From Lysinibacillus pakistanensis (GTDB taxonomy: Bacteria; Bacillota; Bacilli; Bacillales_A; Planococcaceae), in NCBI GenBank assembly GCA_001312325.1, contig BBDJ01000023.1:1-64000 (forward strand): a stretch of 64,000 nucleotides of DNA, read 5' to 3'. The stretch's first letter is position 1, and each line of letters opens with the position of its first letter. The notes beneath the pieces are model-generated. The model did no database searches and was not told the origin of the DNA. It was given only the letters and a program-made list of their open reading frames with translations. The position numbers were made by a program, and so were the translations under genes. Shown here piece by piece: positions 60,619 through 64,000 of this stretch.

Positions 60619-61329
60619 TTGAAGAAAATGCAGACAGTCGTCATAGCTTTAACATTTGTACTTCAAGGATGTGCCTCAAATGATACTGAGGCTATAAAGC
60701 TTGATAAAGGAGGATACGAGGAGATGGCTACAGATTTGACAAGTCAATTGTTTCAAGCAGTAGAGAAAGGGGAGTTGGACACGCTCCAAAATGCTTTGGA
60801 TCAAAAGGTGGATATCAATGCCCAGGATTCAAAAAAACGAACAGCATTAATGATTGCCACGTACAATCAGGATGTTGAAGCAGTAAAATTATTAATTGAT
60901 GCAGGTGCCAATGTCAATATTCAGGATGATTTACTAAACACGCCTTTTCTATATGCAGGTGCAGAAGGCTATCTGGATATATTAAAACTCACGATTCAAG
61001 CAGGCGCAGATCCTACCATTGTAAATCGCTATGGAGGAACGGCATTAATTCCGGCAGCAGAGCATGGTCATGTCGAGGTCATAGAGGAATTATTGAACAA
61101 TACGACTATTGACGTCAACCATGTGAATCGTTTGGGATGGACTGCATTGATGGAGGCGATTATTCTAAATAATGGAAACCCGATACAGCAAACGGTAGTT
61201 CAATTATTAATTGACCATGGTGCCGATGTGAATATACCAGATAATGATAATGTGACACCATTACAGCATGCGAAAAAGCAAGGATTCAAAGAGATTGAAA
61301 ATATCCTTTTCGTAGCAGGTGCTGAATAA
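60619..61329 (+). CDS. Ankyrin-repeat lipoprotein
   Basis: 236 aa, intact. TTG 60619 is 8 nt after GAGGGTGGTG. Lipobox VLQGCA (Cys at about residue 18), then about five ankyrin repeats, for example KRTALMIATYNQDVEAVKLL, IDAGANVNIQDDLLNTP and IDHGADVNIPDNDNVTPLQH. Anchored outside the membrane, it probably binds another protein; the partner is unknown. Confidence 0.88.
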   Translation: MKKMQTVVIALTFVLQGCASNDTEAIKLDKGGYEEMATDLTSQLFQAVEKGELDTLQNALDQKVDINAQDSKKRTALMIATYNQDVEAVKLLIDAGANVNIQDDLLNTPFLYAGAEGYLDILKLTIQAGADPTIVNRYGGTALIPAAEHGHVEVIEELLNNTTIDVNHVNRLGWTALMEAIILNNGNPIQQTVVQLLIDHGADVNIPDNDNVTPLQHAKKQGFKEIENILFVAGAE

Positions 61330-61427
61330 GTCCGTTGCTTAAAGGGGATATAGGCTTCTTTGATATTGCCGGTGACAAAGGCAAATGTATCAATGCGGTC
61401 TTGCAAGGAAAGTAATCACAAATAGGT

Positions 61428-61458
61428 AAAATCTCGTCTCAACGTGACGAGATTTTTG
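61428..61458. terminator. Rho-independent terminator (bidirectional)
   Basis: AAAATCTCGTC and GACGAGATTTT form a perfect 11-bp stem with a 7-nt loop, between the ankyrin gene and the convergent DesR-like gene. Confidence 0.85.
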
Positions 61459-62065
61459 TTATAGCCAGCCTTTCTCACTAGCAACTTGAGCAGCTTGCTG
61501 TCTAGATTCAACTTGAAGCTTTTGAATAGAGGTCGATAAGTAATTGCGAATAGTACCTTTTGTTAAGAATAATTGTTTACTGATTTCATGAGTGGTCAAG
61601 CCTTCCTTCACCAGCTGTAAAACGGCAATTTCTCGCTCATTCAAAGGATTTTGCTCCTTCATAAATAAGGTAGCTGCTAAATCCTTACTAACAACCTTTT
61701 CCCCCTGCATAATTTTTCGAATAGTAGCAATTAAATAATCTATCGGCTCATCCTTCAATAGATAGCCGTGCACCTCACAATCCATTGCTTTTTGTAAATA
61801 GCCAGGACGTGCAAACGTTGTGACAATCATCACTTTACAGGGTAAATGAGCCTCTTTAATTTTTTTCAGCAAGCTCTAATCCTGATAGATTAGGCATTTC
61901 AATATCTACTAAGCAAACATCAGGTAGCTCCTGTTGGATGTAGTCCCATGCTTTTTGCCCATCTGAAACTTCAGCTATTACCTCAATATCTGGTTCAAAT
62001 GACAAAAGGGATGTTAAGGCACCACGTAACATTTGTTGGTCCTCTGCTAGCAAAACACGTATCAT
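61459..62065 (-). CDS. NarL/DesR-like response regulator
   Basis: Reconstructed 201 aa. Receiver: VLLAEDQQMLRGAL, phospho-Asp in CLVDIEMPNLSG; LuxR-type helix-turn-helix: LNEREIAVLQLVKEGLTTHE then LTKGTIRNYLSTSIQKL. A 7-T run near 61860 (read 6) is the only break. Its start overlaps the end of the kinase gene by 4 bp. Pattern and pairing resemble DesR of the DesKR membrane-fluidity system, but no desaturase gene is in view. Confidence 0.88.
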
Positions 62066-63166
62066 GTTGGAGGCTCCTTTCCATCTTGAATTGGTATGCT
62101 GAATAACACCCTCGTACCTGTCGGTGTATTTCCATCAAACATGGCATCACCTTGAAGAGCATACATTCTTTCTTTCATCGAGTTGATGCCATTACCAAGT
62201 CCTTTTTGTTGTATGCCAATCCCGTCGTCTTTGATAGTAAGCCTATATTGGCCATTTTGACATTGTATCGTAATGTGGCAGTTTTTTTGCCTTGCTATGC
62301 TTGAGCATATTGGTGGTAGCTTCTCGTACACATAAAGCTAGCATCGTTTCCTCTACACTTGAAAGAACGATTTTAGGGCATTGATTGTTTATGGTTGTAG
62401 TAATATTAGCACTTTGTAGAAGCTGCTGGCAGTGAAGTAGCTCCGTATGTAACGAAACAAAATTCATATCAGATACTAGTTCACGTACTTGTTTTAAGGC
62501 TGTACGTGTTGTAGCTAATATATCATTTAGTTCTTGTTTAACGCTTGTAGGATCTCGATCAATTAGTTTTGTTGTAAGTTCTGTTTTAACTTTAATCATC
62601 GTTAAGGTATGACCAATCGTGTCGTGAAGATCCCTAGCAATACGCTGTCTTTCCTCTTGTTGAACGAGCTGGGTATTGACATCAGCTAATTCGGATTGTA
62701 GATTCTTCGACTTTTCTACATAATAAATGAGAACAGGGAATACCAATTGAATGATCATCAGGGGTGCTAGTACCTGCGATTCAATGGGGAATAGGGAATC
62801 TTTGGTCATCCTTATGACGATTAAAAACATGACTGCAATGCCAAGCATACCACTAGCGATATGCCATTTAGATTTGGCTCTTCCTAATAAATCTGCAAAG
62901 GTAAATCCGAAGATAAGCATGAAGATGTCCTCGTAAATACCCAAGATGCTAATAACAACGAATCCTACAAGTGAAGCAAGAAGCAGCTTCCAATCCTGAT
63001 GCCATAAAGCGAAATAGAAAGCACCTAAGTACAAGCCTAAGACAGCTATTTTAGCCAGGAAGGGGAGCTCTGAATTTGACCATAACACCATTGTTATCAG
63101 GACAATCAAGGATACGGTATCGATGATTAAATAATGCTTTACTTGCTCTCTGGGATAAATTTTTAT
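62062..63166 (-). CDS. DesK-like sensor histidine kinase
   Basis: Reconstructed about 367 aa. Four or five N-terminal helices (LVGFVVISILGIYEDIFMLI and neighbours), a HisKA_3 domain with ERQRIARDLHDTIGHTLTMI, and an HATPase region with REATTNMLKHSKAKN and KDDGIGI. A 7-T run near 62282-62288 (read 6) is the only break. The start is unclear: the frame is open from codon ATA at 63166, 7 nt after AAAGGATGGTG, where ATG would be expected; TTG 63109 is internal. It follows the DUF418 gene on the same strand. Confidence 0.82.
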
Positions 63167-63188
63167 TGCTTACACCATCCTTTGTTGC

Positions 63189-64000
63189 TTAATGCTTTGT
63201 CATGGCTTGAATGGTTTTTTTTCGAATCCATTCCAATGGGCCTATATGAAACTGCTGCTGCCAAAATGATGCTAGAACTAGTTGAAGCAAGATAAAGCTA
63301 GCCAAATGCTAATAATAAGAGTGCTATTTAATTGTCCACCAAGCCCAAGCCCCCAGCCATAAAAAATAATAGACGCAAGCACGTTTTGTAGGACATAACA
63401 GCTCAAAGACATTTTGCCGACATCTGCAAAGCGGTGCCAAAGCCAATCTAGCCTCTTATATTCTACCAGTTTACCTAATATTCCAATATAGCCAATCGAT
63501 AAAATCGGTGCACATAAATAACGAACAGGAAAATCAAAAAGTCCCCCAGGAATAAAAATAAGTAGATTTAAAGGGATACCAATGAATACACCGATTTTGA
63601 AAAGTTTGTGTCGAGCCTGACGTCCTTTGTCTGTCGATGAAAAAACCTCGTTACGCATAAACTTTACACCTAGTATAAATAAAAAGACATTCATAGGGAT
63701 AATAAAAATAGCTTCCGTGCGATAAAACAAAAAGTTTGTCAGGCGATGCTGTACTTGAGCTAGCCATGTGCCATTTTCATACAATGCAGCAATTGACTCC
63801 ATGCCATTGAAGGAAACCATTGCCCCTTGTAATGAGCTAATAAAAATAAGCATAATCAGGAGGATGTGAAAGCTACCAAAAAGATAGAAAGACCATGTCA
63901 TTGCTTTGTCGCCTAATCTTATAATAAAGGCAACGATGAAAGCTGTTATAGCATAGCTCATTAGAATATCATATTCCATGACAAGTGTGTAATGAAGTAG
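63189..64000 (-). CDS. DUF418 membrane protein (5' end outside window)
   Basis: C-terminal 270 or so residues of a DUF418 family protein, whose members are about 350-400 aa with many helices. Conserved block: VGKMSLSCYVLQNVLASII; tail PLEWIRKKTIQAMTKH. A missing T near 63288 (TCTTGC, expected TCTTTGC) interrupts it 35 codons before the end. The frame stays open to the window edge, so the ATG at 63979 is not necessarily the start. Upstream of the DesKR-like pair, probably the same operon. Function unknown. Confidence 0.85.

Noticed and set aside
73..63300. Programmed frameshifting or slippage as an explanation of the many split genes
   Set aside because: The breaks affect housekeeping families of every kind and lack shared slippery heptamers with downstream structures; run-length error explains them more simply.

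Overview
The window looks like chromosomal DNA of a low-GC, endospore-forming member of the Bacillales, most like Lysinibacillus or a close relative. This is inferred from gene content (lutABC, ccdABC, DUF1659/DUF2922/YvrJ, a dpp-ykf murein-peptide operon, a CotZ-like coat protein, two ECF sigma/anti-sigma pairs), strong AGGAGG ribosome binding sites and A/T-rich DNA. No rRNA, tRNA, CRISPR array or complete insertion sequence was seen.

The main caution is sequence quality. Roughly 80 apparent frameshifts split about 45 genes, and nearly all lie at runs of 7 or 8 A or T that restore a normal full-length protein when read as 6 (or 7). I treat these as homopolymer errors and give reconstructed gene spans. 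A few breaks outside such runs (dppF, the VanX-like gene, the serine hydrolase, ykfC, DUF418) are also called probable errors.

Layout. 0-3 kb: an XRE-TPR regulator divergent from an MFS exporter across two identical-type palindromes. 3-7.5 kb: lutABC, lutR, two LutR-type boxes and a decayed lactate permease. 7.9-13 kb: ccdABC, DUF2621, the DUF1659-DUF2922-YvrJ set and an SCO thioredoxin-fold lipoprotein. 13-22 kb: ECF sigma and anti-sigma, a DinB-like protein, a caspase-like protein, two chemoreceptors separated by a 21-bp-phased repeat, and a sodium:amino acid symporter. 22-35 kb: a large murein-peptide scavenging region (racemase, P1 aminopeptidase, VanX-like dipeptidase, DppA, DppEBCDF transporter, LD-carboxypeptidase, beta-lactamase-fold hydrolase, NlpC/P60 endopeptidase). 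35-40 kb: a LysM glucosaminidase, a DUF2975/HTH pair, a paired SMR transporter and a second ECF sigma/anti-sigma pair. 40-47.4 kb: a CotZ-like gene, a YheC/D ATP-grasp to Mur-ligase fusion, a separate ATP-grasp ligase and two tandem MurF-like ligases. 47.4-56 kb: cell-wall, TetR and small-protein genes with decayed fragments, including a Lys-rich small protein and a CwlK-like lysin remnant. 56-64 kb: a cobalamin riboswitch with tiny downstream genes, a PepSY membrane protein, two two-component systems, an ankyrin lipoprotein and a DUF418 gene running off the edge.

The strongest candidate for an undescribed system is the 40.3-47.3 kb ATP-grasp/Mur-ligase cluster. The same two enzyme folds are fused in cyanophycin synthetase, and here they are present as one fusion plus stand-alone copies next to a spore-coat-like gene. 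This suggests a ribosome-independent peptide or amide polymer, possibly linked to sporulation. The product is unknown.
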